Source of the DNA: DAOPYE01 sp035352715
Lineage (GTDB): Bacteria > Acidobacteriota > Holophagae > Holophagales > Holophagaceae
Direction of reading: 5' to 3'
DNA: 37,347 nt
Assembly: GCA_035352715.1 (NCBI GenBank)
Contig: DAOPYE010000017.1
Coordinates: 1 to 37,347, forward strand
The position numbers were made by a program, and so were the translations under genes. Below, in pieces: positions 24,656 to 33,311 of the stretch (positions within the stretch are counted from its first letter, which is position 1; each line of letters starts with the position of its first letter). Below the pieces are notes generated by a model, which did no database searches, had not been told where the DNA came from, and saw only the letters and a program-made list of their open reading frames with translations.

Positions 24656-27097
24656 TCAACGCCTCAACAGCCAGAACGTTGCGGCGGCCATGATAAGCGC
24701 CAGCCCGAGCAAGGCCGGAAGAAGCCAGCGGTGCCCGGCGCCCTCTCCGCGCTCTTCGCTCAACTCGGGCGGGGGCGGAAGCATCTGCGGCGCGTTCTTG
24801 GAAACCACCTTGGGGATATCCGCGCGCGTGGGTTGATCCTCCACCACGGACCGCACATTGGCGGTCGGTACCGAGGGAATGTCACGGACCGCGAAGCGCT
24901 CCGCTAGCAGTTGCTCCAACTGCTCCTTGGTGCCCTTCAACAGCGTGTTCGAGTATTCCGCCACATCGTGATCCGTGGGCTCGTTGCCGTGCTTGACCAG
25001 CAGGGCTTTCAGATCCCTCTCCATGAAACGCGCCGAGACGTAGCGCTGATCCACGTTCTTCTGGAGCGCCTTCTCCAGCACGCGAGCCATATCAGGCGAG
25101 ACGGCCGGATTGACCATGCGCACATCCTGGACCTTGCCCAGGCGTACTTTTTCCAGCACGCCCAATTCGCTATCGGCCTGGAAGCAGCGTTCGCCCGTCA
25201 ACAGTTCGAAGAGCACCAGCCCCAGCGAGTAGATGTCGGAGCGGTTGTCCAAGGGGGCGCCCAAAGCCTGCTCGGGGCTCATGTAGAGCAGCTTGCCCTT
25301 CAAGGCGCCCGCCATGGTCTGGGTGCTCTTGGTGGCGGCCTTGGCGATGCCGAAATCCACGAGCTTGACCGCGCCCTCATTGCCAATCAGCACGTTCTGA
25401 GGGCTCACGTCGCGATGCACCAGCTTGAGTTCCTTATCGTTCAGGCCGCGCTTGCGATGGGCATAGTCCAGCGCCATGGCCACCTTCATCGTGACGAAGG
25501 CCGCCACGGGCTCGGGCACGGGGGTGCGGTACTCGCGGACCTTGCGCAGAAGGCTGCGAAGATCCTTGCCGTCGACGTATTCCATGGCGATGTAGTAGAA
25601 CCCGCTCGCCTTGCCGAGATCGAAGATCTGAACGATGTTCGGATGCGTCAACTGAGCCGCCAGCTTGGCCTCGTCGATGAACATCCGCACGAATTCGTCG
25701 TTGTCGGACAGATGCGGCAGGATGCGCTTGATGGCGACGATCTTCTCGAAGTTGTGAACGCCGCGCTGGCGTGCCTTGAAAAGCTCCGCCATGCCACCGA
25801 CGGCGATCTTTTCAAGCAGATAGTAGTTGCCGAATTCCTCCAGGGGCACATCCCCTGCGGCAAGGCCCGCCTCCGGTTCGACCGGTGCGGCAGAGCGAAG
25901 CGGCGCCTGCCCCGCTAGTGGTCCCGCCGACTTGAGCGGTGGGCTCAGGGGCGAGCGCTCCACCGGAGTCGCGTCCGCGGGCAGGAATTCCAGCTCCAGA
26001 GAACCCGCTTCGCTCTCAGGCGCTGGGGAGGTGGCCTTCGGAGACGCGGCCTTCGGGGAAGCCGTCTCCGGGGAAGATGGCCTCGGCGCGCTGCCTGCCT
26101 GGGGCGCTCCAACACTGGGCGAGGCATCAAAGGGATCATGGATGCCGGAAAAGCCGCTGAGCGTGAAATCGGTCATGAGCTTCGGAGCCGATGACTTGGC
26201 TTCGGGCGTCTCGTTCAATGGCCCAAGCAGATCTCCAAACAATTCAGGCAGGATCGGAGCAGGAGTTGGAGCCGGGACTGGGGCCGCCTTGGCTTCAGGC
26301 TTTGGGGGATGTGCGGCTCCACCGCTCGGAGTCTTGGAGGCGAAAGAAGGAATGGGAACCGGTGCCGTGGAGAGATCCCTCCCCTTCGCGGTCTTGGCCG
26401 ACGAGGTCACGGTATGCACCGTCGGGGTCCGGATGATCGGTGCCTGGATCGTCGTCACCGAGCGCCCAGGCGTTTGCGGCGAGACGTTCCGGTTCACGGT
26501 TGGATGGCTCAGCGGAACCTGCACAAGCGTAGGCACGGGCGCAGTGGCGTGAGCCTTCGGCGTGAGTGCCGGCGCGGGTGCAGATGGACTCGGCGTTGGA
26601 ACCCGGTGCAGAGGGGGTTGCTCGGCCTTCCTGGGGGGCTCGGGCGATCCCATCGGTGCCTGGGCCGCAGGCGCTGCGGAAACGGGGCTTTCGATTTCGG
26701 CCAGGATATCGCCAAAGAGATCTTCCGCCGTCAGCTTGGCCCCGCTCTGCACGCGCGGCAGAAAGCCTTCCAGGACTCCAGGCCACTGGACCGCGGGCAG
26801 CTTCCGGGCGAGTGCATTGGCTCCCGGGATGCCGCTGACCGCACCGCCATCCTGAACCACCACGACCGGGAGATCGGGGCGGCGGTTCCGCAGTGCCGTG
26901 ACCGCCTGAACCGCTGCGTCGCCCGAATGCGCCGGGTCCAGCAGCACCATGCCCACCTCCGGGCTTTCGGACTTGGCGGCTAGATTGCCGACAGTCAGCG
27001 TCCAATCCACGGACCATCCCCCATCCGCGAGGGAGCGTTCCAGCTCGGGAGTCCTCAGGGACTCACCATCCAGGATCAACAGAAGGGGAAGTGGCAT
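24656..27097 (-). CDS. Tail-anchored Ser/Thr protein kinase with N-terminal receiver-like domain
   Basis: 813 residues from the ATG at 27097. Residues 1 to about 115 (LLLILDGESLRTPELE ... MVLLDPAHSG ... DLPVVVVQDGG) look like a degenerate receiver domain. A long Pro/Ser/Thr/Ala-rich linker follows (about 130-410). The kinase domain (about 425-690) has the glycine loop IAVGGMAEL, Lys457 in VAIK, HRDVSPQN with catalytic Asp563, and DFG at 581-583, so it looks active. The last 25 residues (WLLPALLGLALIMAAATFWL then RR) form a C-terminal membrane anchor, leaving the kinase in the cytoplasm. The gene is divergent from rpsU. An upstream in-frame extension overlaps the rpsU leader and is unlikely to be translated. 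Confidence 0.92.
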   Translation of the reverse strand: MPLPLLLILDGESLRTPELERSLADGGWSVDWTLTVGNLAAKSESPEVGMVLLDPAHSGDAAVQAVTALRNRRPDLPVVVVQDGGAVSGIPGANALARKLPAVQWPGVLEGFLPRVQSGAKLTAEDLFGDILAEIESPVSAAPAAQAPMGSPEPPRKAEQPPLHRVPTPSPSAPAPALTPKAHATAPVPTLVQVPLSHPTVNRNVSPQTPGRSVTTIQAPIIRTPTVHTVTSSAKTAKGRDLSTAPVPIPSFASKTPSGGAAHPPKPEAKAAPVPAPTPAPILPELFGDLLGPLNETPEAKSSAPKLMTDFTLSGFSGIHDPFDASPSVGAPQAGSAPRPSSPETASPKAASPKATSPAPESEAGSLELEFLPADATPVERSPLSPPLKSAGPLAGQAPLRSAAPVEPEAGLAAGDVPLEEFGNYYLLEKIAVGGMAELFKARQRGVHNFEKIVAIKRILPHLSDNDEFVRMFIDEAKLAAQLTHPNIVQIFDLGKASGFYYIAMEYVDGKDLRSLLRKVREYRTPVPEPVAAFVTMKVAMALDYAHRKRGLNDKELKLVHRDVSPQNVLIGNEGAVKLVDFGIAKAATKSTQTMAGALKGKLLYMSPEQALGAPLDNRSDIYSLGLVLFELLTGERCFQADSELGVLEKVRLGKVQDVRMVNPAVSPDMARVLEKALQKNVDQRYVSARFMERDLKALLVKHGNEPTDHDVAEYSNTLLKGTKEQLEQLLAERFAVRDIPSVPTANVRSVVEDQPTRADIPKVVSKNAPQMLPPPPELSEERGEGAGHRWLLPALLGLALIMAAATFWLLRR

Positions 27098-27274
27098 GTT
27101 TGCTCGATGGAAACGGAAAATTCTAACCCTCCCGGCACCACCTCGGCAACCGCAAAGCAACCCCGCCCGTCTTTTGCCTGGGAAGAAAGCCCCTTCTCGT
27201 GTATTCTGGTCGACGGCCCTGAATGGATCTGGATCCTTTCCGGGCGATTCCAAGGCGGAAGGAGGTGTCCACAC

Positions 27275-27481
27275 ATGCCACTGGTTAAGATCAAGGAAGA
27301 CGAAACTTTCGAAAACGCCCTGCGCCGCTTCAAGCGCAAGTGCGAGAAGTCCGGCATCCTCAGTGAGCTGAAGAAGCGCCAGCACTACGAGAAGCCGAGC
27401 GCCAAGCGCAAGCGGAAGATGCTTGCCGCGCGCAAGAAGACCCTCAAGCGCCTCGCCCAGGAGCGTCGCCTCATCGGTTGA
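27275..27481 (+). CDS. rpsU: Small-subunit ribosomal protein bS21
   Basis: 68 residues, highly basic, with the S21 pattern ENALRRFKRKCEKSGIL, LKKRQHYEKPS and a Lys/Arg-rich tail. bS21 binds the 30S subunit near the anti-Shine-Dalgarno helix and helps initiation. A very strong ribosome site, AAGGAGGTG, lies 8 nt before the ATG. The gene is monocistronic, with a divergent kinase upstream and an intrinsic terminator 24 nt after the stop. Confidence 0.97.
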   Translation: MPLVKIKEDETFENALRRFKRKCEKSGILSELKKRQHYEKPSAKRKRKMLAARKKTLKRLAQERRLIG

Positions 27482-27505
27482 TGCTTTCGCGTTAGCGTAA
27501 CGCCT

Positions 27506-27537
27506 AAAAGCCGCTCAGTCTCGACTGAGCGGCTTTT
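27506..27537 (+). terminator. Intrinsic terminator of rpsU
   Basis: AAAAGCCGCTCAGT and ACTGAGCGGCTTTT pair around CTCG, followed by more Ts (to 27539). It is a classic stem with a T tract directly after rpsU. The remaining 27540-27721 holds no recognisable gene. Confidence 0.93.
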
Positions 27538-27721
27538 TTGTGCCCGAATCCCCTTCCAGCAGCGCCCAAAACCATTTGGGAACGGAGACGCTGAGCTTTG
27601 CCAGAGGCTCGCCCTCAAGGCGCCCCCTCCACAACGATGACAATTTTCTTCCCATTCGGCTCGATGTCATGATTGTGATTTCAAGGCCCTGGGCGCGACC
27701 CATGGCGTCCATTCATGGGGC

Positions 27722-28966
27722 ATGCGATTGATCTTTCTGGCCTTCACATTGGTGGCGCTGTTTCTCCAGATCGGCTACAGCCGACTGCTGGCCAAGCTGC
27801 TGCCACCCTTCCTGCGGCGCTGGAATCCATGGATCCTGCTGGCGCTCAACCTGCCACTGTTGTTGGATGTGTGCCTGAGGGCCGCCCACCTGGGAATGCC
27901 CGGCACCTTCTGGGTGCGTTCGCTCGGGCGCATCGGCTTGATCCTGCAGGCCCTGGCAGCGCTTCACCTGGCGACCTGGGGACTGACGATCCTCGCCGGG
28001 CGCTGGAGACAACGACGCCACAGGAAAGTCCTGGTGGACGAGCAGCGCCGCGCATTCCTGAGAAATTCCATCCTGACGAGCAGCGGCCTGCTGCTGCTGG
28101 CGGGATCGGGTGGCGCCGTTCAAGCCTACGGCGATCCCGAACTCAACCGCTTGAATCTTCATTTTCCCGACCTGCCCCAAGGCATGGATGGGCTTCGCAT
28201 TCTGCATCTCACAGATCTCCACGCGGGGCCACTGGTTCGGAAAACGACGCTCTTGCGCTGGCGCACGCTGGCGGAACGCGAACGGCCCGATGTCGTGATC
28301 ATCACAGGGGATTTCGTGGACAGCCAGCCCGACGAGATGACTGCCATCGAAGAGGCCTTTGGCAGCTTTTCCGCGCCCCTGGGCCGCTTTGCCATTCTCG
28401 GAAACCACGACTACTTCACGGATCCACGGCCCATCTGGAAAAGCTTGGAGCGCATGGGGTTCCAGTGCCTTGAGAACGCCCACGCGCTGATTGAGCGCAA
28501 CGGCTCGCACATTGTCGTCTTTGGCTTGCAGGATCCCATGGCGCGCAACGGCCAGTTCCGAGGACTCCGCTTCGGGCCGGGGCCCATGCCGCGGGACGTG
28601 GCGCTGCGCATGCCCCAGAGTTGCTGGCGCTTGGCCCTTTGCCATCGCCCCAGCAACTGGAACCTGGCCCTGGAAGCCGGCGCCCACCTGACGCTTTCGG
28701 GCCACACGCACGGCGGACAGATCAACCTGGTGCCCGGCGTTTCCAGTGCGAAGCTCATGGGGCGCTTCACCTCAGGGATCTACCGCGAAGGCCATCGCCT
28801 CCTGTTTGTGAACCGCGGCCTCGGCGTCGTTGGATTGCCCATGCGGGTTGGCGCCCCCCCCGAAATCTCCCTGCTTACCCTCCACCGAAGCGAAAATCCG
28901 GCTTTGCATTCCCGCGAAAATGAGATAGCATCTTTTTTCGCACCAAACCGCGGCCCCATCGTCTAG
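27722..28966 (+). CDS. Membrane-anchored metallophosphoesterase (YkuE/YaeI-like)
   Basis: 414 residues. The first about 105 carry hydrophobic helices (LIFLAFTLVALFLQI, WILLALNLPLLLDVCL, LQALAALHLATWGLTIL). A further hydrophobic segment after RRAFLRNS precedes the catalytic domain, which probably faces the periplasm. Metal-binding motifs of calcineurin-like phosphoesterases appear in order: LTDLHAG, ITGDFVDS, LGNHDYF, and GHTHGGQ. The related YkuE/YaeI group acts on phosphate esters such as lipid head groups or UDP-sugars; the substrate here is unknown. The 3' end runs 15 nt into the tRNA-Glu gene, whose bases supply the TAG stop. Confidence 0.9.
   Translation: MRLIFLAFTLVALFLQIGYSRLLAKLLPPFLRRWNPWILLALNLPLLLDVCLRAAHLGMPGTFWVRSLGRIGLILQALAALHLATWGLTILAGRWRQRRHRKVLVDEQRRAFLRNSILTSSGLLLLAGSGGAVQAYGDPELNRLNLHFPDLPQGMDGLRILHLTDLHAGPLVRKTTLLRWRTLAERERPDVVIITGDFVDSQPDEMTAIEEAFGSFSAPLGRFAILGNHDYFTDPRPIWKSLERMGFQCLENAHALIERNGSHIVVFGLQDPMARNGQFRGLRFGPGPMPRDVALRMPQSCWRLALCHRPSNWNLALEAGAHLTLSGHTHGGQINLVPGVSSAKLMGRFTSGIYREGHRLLFVNRGLGVVGLPMRVGAPPEISLLTLHRSENPALHSRENEIASFFAPNRGPIV
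28904..28931 (+). promoter_or_regulatory. Likely tRNA-Glu promoter inside the phosphoesterase gene
   Basis: TTGCAT at 28904-28909 and TAGCAT at 28926-28931 are spaced 16 nt. The second hexamer ends about 20 nt before the mature tRNA, leaving a short 5' leader. Both lie in the coding region of the upstream gene. Confidence 0.45.
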
Positions 28967-29026
28967 CGGTTAGGACGCCGCCCTCTCACGGCGGTAGCAG
29001 GGGTTCGAGTCCCCTTGGGGCTACCA
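28952..29026 (+). tRNA. tRNA-Glu (CTC anticodon)
   Basis: The complete cloverleaf can be drawn. Acceptor GGCCCCA pairs with TGGGGCT (G-U at 1:72). The anticodon stem CCGCC/GGCGG holds loop CTCTCAC with anticodon CTC. The T arm is AGGGG-TTCGAGT-CCCCT, and CCA is encoded. The 5' end overlaps the last 15 nt of the phosphoesterase gene. The DNA after it looks like an integrated element. Confidence 0.95.
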
Positions 29027-29029
29027 AGC

Positions 29030-29063
29030 AGGCACCTGGAGAAATCTAGGTGCCTTTTGTTTT
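29030..29063 (+). terminator. Intrinsic terminator after tRNA-Glu
   Basis: AGGCACCT (29030-29037) and AGGTGCCT (29048-29055) form an 8-bp stem with a 10-nt loop, followed by TTTTGTTTT. It starts 4 nt after the CCA end. Confidence 0.85.
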
Positions 29064-29954
29064 ATTCCGGCATCTATCGTGCGGGAATCGGGGCCGTGCT
29101 CAAACCGTGCTCAAAAGATGTTCCCGAACCAGGACATCCAGAGGCGGTGGATGGCGGACAGCAGGACGGGCTCCAGGGCACACATCAGGGAGCAAGTTCG
29201 GCCTTCACTCTTTCCCATTCGGGTATGAGTCCCACCACCGCTCTGGGGGGACCCGAGGGAACGAAACTGGCGATGAGGGGAGTTGGGGGCCAATTTGAAG
29301 CTCTCTTCCGTAGTCACGGACACGCTTGGTGTCACGAGTCGCCTGATCCTGAAGGCCCTTTACAAGGGTGAGACAGATTCCGAAGTGTTGGCTGAACTCG
29401 CCTGCAGGCGGCTTAAGGACAAGCGAACAGAGTTGGTGGAGGCCCTGCGCGGTCACGTCATGGCTTTGGCGAATTGGCGAAGGCTTGGAAAACCAGGCTC
29501 CCATCGGTGCACAGGATGGCGCCGGAACGCAGGGTCGGGAGACCATGGACCAGGGCGGGTAGACGTTCCTCACACTTTTTTTGGAGGGCAGGCTGGACCT
29601 TCAGGTAAGCAGCCACATTACCGCGAGCGTTAACTGAACACATTCGGTTGGACCAAGGACAACAGCGAAGATGCCTCCAGATAACGCCAATGTATACAGC
29701 AAGTAGTGCCGTTTTTTTGGGCTTGCGCACCCGGCCAGAAGGGCATAGCTTCTTCTACCCAATCCTTGGATGGATCGTGGGATTCCAGGAGCGTCACCAT
29801 GCCGACCCAAGTCATCTCTCCCCGACCCAAAGGCCGAGGCCCGCCGACCTGAGGCGGAGATAACCTCCGACTACAGCCGGAATTTGCCTGAGCCGAGGTC
29901 TTGGCTATTAACAACCAAGGCAGTCGTTCCATGCGGCCGACATGATGTCACATT
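29064..29954. other. Eroded region at the element edge, no intact gene
   Basis: About 0.9 kb of lower-GC DNA with many short frames on both strands. Only one stretch is recognisable, an IS110-type transposase fragment (29277-29470, listed separately). Minus-strand frames across about 29460-29930 (segments such as EMTWVGMVTLLES and CEERLPALVHGLPTLRSG) change frame and look like a decayed gene of unknown identity. No tyrosine or serine recombinase can be seen. Confidence 0.6.
29277..29470 (+). pseudogene. IS110-family transposase fragment
   Basis: The translated stretch ANLKLSSVVTDTLGVTSRLI, then LKALYKGETDSEVLAELACRR, then LKDKRTELVEALRGH, resembles the middle of IS110-family (DEDD) transposases, where an NIKLASVATDVLGVSGR-type motif is typical. 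An in-frame TGA lies just upstream, and similarity stops after about 60 codons, so both ends are missing. No terminal ends or guide-RNA region can be identified. It marks past insertion activity beside tRNA-Glu. Confidence 0.65.
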
Positions 29955-29982
29955 TTGCAGGCGCGAGCTTAATGTTTATATT
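29955..29982 (+). promoter_or_regulatory. Putative promoter of the element operon
   Basis: TTGCAG (29955-29960), a 16-nt spacer and TATATT (29977-29982) lie in an AT-rich stretch unlike the surroundings. The predicted transcript would begin near 29990 and run into the excisionase-like gene. Confidence 0.5.
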
Positions 29983-30071
29983 GATTACATTTAAGAACAG
30001 GGGCAAGTCGGGCCGTGCCCAACCTTGCTTATTCGACGGACAGATATTCAGAACTAAGACCCCATAAGGAG

Positions 30072-30293
30072 ATGCCTTTGAAGATGAGAAATGAATACAG
30101 GGAGATGTCTCTCCCTAGACTGGCTGTGTCCATTCCAAAGGCCTGCGCTGCCCTCGGTTTAGGACGGACCACATTTTACGCCCTGGTGAAGGCCGGGCAG
30201 ATCCGCGTCGTGAAGCTCGGACGCAGGACGTTAGTTCCCATGGAAGAGCTGGCCAAGCTGCTGGCCCCGAAGGTCGATGGGGGTGCTCAATGA
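30072..30293 (+). CDS. AlpA/excisionase-type helix-turn-helix DNA-binding protein
   Basis: About 73 residues if started at the ATG at 30072; GTG at 30015, TTG at 30078 and ATG at 30084 are alternatives around the AAGGAG at 30066-30071. The core SIPKACAALGLGRTTFYALV, followed by KAGQIRVVKLGRRTLVPMEEL, is the MerR-like winged helix of the excisionase/HTH_17 family. Such proteins control excision or early transcription of integrated elements (AlpA of P4, Xis). It is the first gene of a five- or six-gene unit, and its stop overlaps the next start (ATGA at 30290-30293). It may regulate the promoter directly upstream. Confidence 0.88.
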   Translation: MPLKMRNEYREMSLPRLAVSIPKACAALGLGRTTFYALVKAGQIRVVKLGRRTLVPMEELAKLLAPKVDGGAQ

Positions 30294-30844
30294 GCCTCCA
30301 AGACCCCGAACAGATCCTGGCCGCTTTTCAGACAAGCGCGCATGATGGAACGCCACAACCTGTGGCCCTGCCAATCCTGGAACCCATCGGCGCCTTCAGC
30401 CGATTCAAAGGGCAGGAGCACCGCGTTGGTATTGCCGGGAACTCCCAGCCACAAGCGATCCGCATTGAGACCTGGGACACAGGCCAAGCTGGCGAGCTCG
30501 CCTTCAAGCGCGGGATCACGCTCTACCCATGCCAGGTGCTACCCGTCCTGCAGGGACTGCTGAACGGCATGACGATGGCCGCTGAAATGGAGGCTACGGA
30601 CCCGGAACACCATCCGCCCTTGCCGTGTCGGCTTGTCGAAGCGATCGGTCCCGGTGGAATGGTTCACCTCGCCCTGGAGCGCTACCGCGAACGACTCCAG
30701 GTGAAGGCTTCTGGGCCGCTCGGAGATTGGCTCACGTTGGACCTTCCATCGGCTCATCCGGTGGGGGCGCTCATCGCGCAGGCCTACGAGCAGCGGTTCA
30801 GTGTGAGCCTCGTGTCAACACCCGACGAAGGTATCCCCTTCTAG
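30290..30844 (+). CDS. Unknown protein of the element operon
   Basis: 184 residues with no family I can name. Soluble and mixed alpha/beta, with no signal peptide, membrane helix or clear motif. It contains LPILEPIGAFSRFKGQEHRV and a C-terminal PSAHPVGALIAQAYEQRF. Its ATG overlaps the excisionase-like stop, so it is translationally coupled. It sits directly before the primase-like gene, with a small hairpin (GCAGGGAG 30853-30860 / CTCCCTGC 30879-30886) between. A role in element replication or regulation is possible by position only. Confidence 0.75.
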   Translation: MSLQDPEQILAAFQTSAHDGTPQPVALPILEPIGAFSRFKGQEHRVGIAGNSQPQAIRIETWDTGQAGELAFKRGITLYPCQVLPVLQGLLNGMTMAAEMEATDPEHHPPLPCRLVEAIGPGGMVHLALERYRERLQVKASGPLGDWLTLDLPSAHPVGALIAQAYEQRFSVSLVSTPDEGIPF

Positions 30845-30900
30845 GCACGCGCGCAGGGAGTGGGTCTGCAAGGGCTCGCTCCCTGCCAAGGATGTTGACC

Positions 30901-31776
30901 ATGAACCTACACACTGTCTGCCCGCTTTGCGGGCGTGCGGATGCGCTATCGAAGCCCTGGCCCACCAGGGATGGACGGTATGCCCGCACCTGTCACGGCA
31001 TGAACCGTCAGGGCCATCTTGGCCGGGTGTATCACTTCCTGGCTGAGTCCGGCGACCCATTGCATGCCTCGGATCCCACTGAGGCTCGGCTGTTCCTGCT
31101 CCTCGCTTCGGGGGTGCCTGCGGGTATTCGCGGCATTCCGGCGGCATTCCTTCAGAAGGCCTGCCAGATCAGCGTGATCGCACCTGCAGCACTGGAGCGG
31201 ATCTGCGCAGCCTCGGATCCCATGCTCGGCCAGTGGGGACGGGAGGTTGCTTCGCGGCATCGGGTCATCACCCAGCTGCCCATCACGCGCGGGGCGGCCA
31301 CCATCGGCCTCCAGCTGCGCGGGATGAGATTGAGTGGCAATGCCGCAGACCACGCCAAGGAGATCCGCACCCTTGGGCGAGGGGATGGCCTGTTCATCCC
31401 CTCCTACCGTGGATGGAACCCCGCCGCCGTCGTCATCCACGAAGGTCCCTGGGGAGCTGCCTGCGCGATGTGGGACGCCCGAAACTATGGGAGCCGCGAC
31501 ATCTTCTCCGTGGCCATCCTGCATGCCGGGATTCCAGCCTTCGTCGTGCAGGACACGCTGGATCTGATCTTCCCAGGCGTCCCTTGCTTCAGCCTCATGG
31601 ACCAGGATCCTGCGGGCGTGGCTGCCCGCGCTGCGCTCCTGTCCGTGGCCAAACCCATCCTGATCACCGGGGCGGGCCCAGGTAAGGACTATCGCGACCT
31701 GATCGAGGAGGTCCGCTTTGAGCGCCTTTCCGAAATCCTCCGCGCCGAGTTGCGGAAGATGGAGGGGCAGCGATGA
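30901..31776 (+). CDS. Toprim-domain primase-like protein
   Basis: 291 residues. The N-terminal zinc-binding segment CPLCGRADA ... RTCHG holds Cys7, Cys10, Cys31 and His32, like CHC2-type primase fingers. A helical middle follows. The C-terminal Toprim domain has VIHEGPWGAACAMWD (conserved Glu), FSLMDQDPAGVAARA (the DxD motif) and GPGKDYRDLIEE. This is the layout of DnaG-like primases of plasmids and phages, which make RNA primers. I chose the ATG at 30901 because AAGGA is 9 nt away; ATG at 30892 is in frame but too close. The stop overlaps the RepA-like start (ATGA at 31773-31776). Confidence 0.82.
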   Translation: MNLHTVCPLCGRADALSKPWPTRDGRYARTCHGMNRQGHLGRVYHFLAESGDPLHASDPTEARLFLLLASGVPAGIRGIPAAFLQKACQISVIAPAALERICAASDPMLGQWGREVASRHRVITQLPITRGAATIGLQLRGMRLSGNAADHAKEIRTLGRGDGLFIPSYRGWNPAAVVIHEGPWGAACAMWDARNYGSRDIFSVAILHAGIPAFVVQDTLDLIFPGVPCFSLMDQDPAGVAARAALLSVAKPILITGAGPGKDYRDLIEEVRFERLSEILRAELRKMEGQR

Positions 31777-33032
31777 GCGGAACAACTCAAGCTGCCGATG
31801 TGTTCGCGCACTTCAAGGCGGCAGAGGCAGAGCCGAAGCCCGCAGCAACGATCCCCCCGATCAAGGTGCTGAATACCAGCGACTGGCCGAACACCATCCC
31901 GCCCGATCCACGATGGCTCATGCCGGAGTTGCTCGCGGCTGGGGAATCCGGGATCCTCGCCGGTCGATCCAACTGCGGCAAGGGGCTCTTGACCCTTCAG
32001 ATTGCGGTTGGCCTTGCCTCCGGCTGGGGTGTGTTCAATGGCTTGGGCGCCGGAGACGCCCGAGGCGTTGTCTTCGTGGAGATGGAAGATTCGCCGGAGG
32101 AACAGCATCGCCGGTTCAAGCGCCTGCTGGACTGGTGGCGTCTTTCCCCGGATTGGACCCAGGATCACGAGGCGTGCCTTGCGCGCAACTTTGCGCTCAT
32201 GGTCCCGGACTGGAAGTCTGAGCAGGGAAAGACGCTGCCCAGCATCCTGCCGAACATTCTCGCCGAGTGCGCAAAGCAAAAGACGCTCGGCGTCGAGACC
32301 GGGCTGATCGTTCTGGACACTCTCGCTGCCCTGAGCGAGGGTGACGAGAACGCCGTGGAGTCGCAGCGCGGCCTTTGGCCAGCCTGCTACGAACTGCGGG
32401 ATGCGACTGGTGCCTGCGTTCTGCTGGTCCACCACACCCGCAAGTTGACGAGCCAGGGGAAGCCACTCCGGCTCCATGATCGCCTCGCGTTCGATTCGCT
32501 GCGCGGCTCGTCGGCCATCGTGGGCGGGGCTCGCTTCGTCGGCCAGATGGAAGCCTTGACCGCTGCGGAAGCCGCGAAGCTGAACCTGGACGAAGAGAAG
32601 GCCCAGCGTGGCGGATACGTGGCATTGGGCATGACCAAGGTGGTCAGCGGTCCCAAGGGTGGTGCCTTGCTGCTGGAACAACGGGATGGCGTGGGTGGCG
32701 GCTTCTGGGAGATTCATCCAGACTCCGATCGCCTGATGGCTGAACTGCAGTCTCCGGCAGCGGCGGCCAAGCTGACCCTTGTCGAATCTGTCCTGCAGTC
32801 CATTGGACTGGGGCTGACCGATCGCAAACTGCTGGCTCAGCGGCATTGGCCCCACGAACTGGAAGCCAAGGCTGCGGCGAATCTCAAGGCAGTGATGAAC
32901 CACCTGAGAAACCGCCACCACTGGATTGAGCCGGGGCTGTCCATGGCCCTGACCGATGCCGGGAAACGGCAGCTGAAGAAACTGAAACATGCGGAGCAAC
33001 CGTCTGGCGATGATGCTGACGACCGCGACTAA
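31773..33032 (+). CDS. RepA/RecA-like replicative ATPase (AAA_25 family)
   Basis: 419 residues. RecA-type core: Walker A AGRSNCGKG with Lys70, VVFVEMEDSPEEQ after strand 2, Walker B LIVLDTLAAL, and LLVHHTRK, all typical of RSF1010 RepA-like hexameric helicases and related phage ATPases. The C-terminal about 90 residues (LTLVESVLQSIGLGLTDRKL ... MALTDAGKRQLKKLKH) look like a winged helix. It is coupled to the primase-like gene, so the two probably form the replication module of the element. The Walker A lacks the usual GKT/GKS and reads GKG, as in some members of the family. Confidence 0.87.
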   Translation: MSGTTQAADVFAHFKAAEAEPKPAATIPPIKVLNTSDWPNTIPPDPRWLMPELLAAGESGILAGRSNCGKGLLTLQIAVGLASGWGVFNGLGAGDARGVVFVEMEDSPEEQHRRFKRLLDWWRLSPDWTQDHEACLARNFALMVPDWKSEQGKTLPSILPNILAECAKQKTLGVETGLIVLDTLAALSEGDENAVESQRGLWPACYELRDATGACVLLVHHTRKLTSQGKPLRLHDRLAFDSLRGSSAIVGGARFVGQMEALTAAEAAKLNLDEEKAQRGGYVALGMTKVVSGPKGGALLLEQRDGVGGGFWEIHPDSDRLMAELQSPAAAAKLTLVESVLQSIGLGLTDRKLLAQRHWPHELEAKAAANLKAVMNHLRNRHHWIEPGLSMALTDAGKRQLKKLKHAEQPSGDDADDRD

Positions 33033-33059
33033 TTTCCATACAACTAAAAGGTTAGAAAT

Positions 33060-33302
33060 ATGAACACGAAGGATCCACGTCCACTCTTGATGGACATTCT
33101 TGAACGTTGTGCCACAGGACGCCTACCCAAGGCGGCACGGGATTTTGCCAACGGCGCATTGGAAACGGCGAACGGCATTTACGACACCATGGAAGACATG
33201 GGGAATCGATTGATGGACGTTCCCACTGAAGCACAGGCGGCAGCGTTGAACCGCATCCACAGAGGGGCCTGCAAGTGGCTCCACCTCAAGCCGGAAGCGT
33301 AG
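33060..33302 (+). CDS. Small protein of the element operon, unknown
   Basis: 80 residues, helical and soluble, with MDILERCATGRLPKAARDFA in the first half and RIHRGACKWLHLKPEA at the end. No family is recognised. An AAAAGG site lies 8-9 nt upstream of the ATG. It lies between the RepA-like and helicase genes with short gaps (27 and 9 bp), so it belongs to the same transcript and could be a partner of the helicase. Confidence 0.7.
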   Translation: MNTKDPRPLLMDILERCATGRLPKAARDFANGALETANGIYDTMEDMGNRLMDVPTEAQAAALNRIHRGACKWLHLKPEA

Positions 33303-33311
33303 GAGGTGGCC

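Noticed and set aside
27098..27385. N-terminal extension of the Ser/Thr kinase
   Set aside because: It would cover the rpsU leader and start, and its composition does not continue the receiver-like domain.
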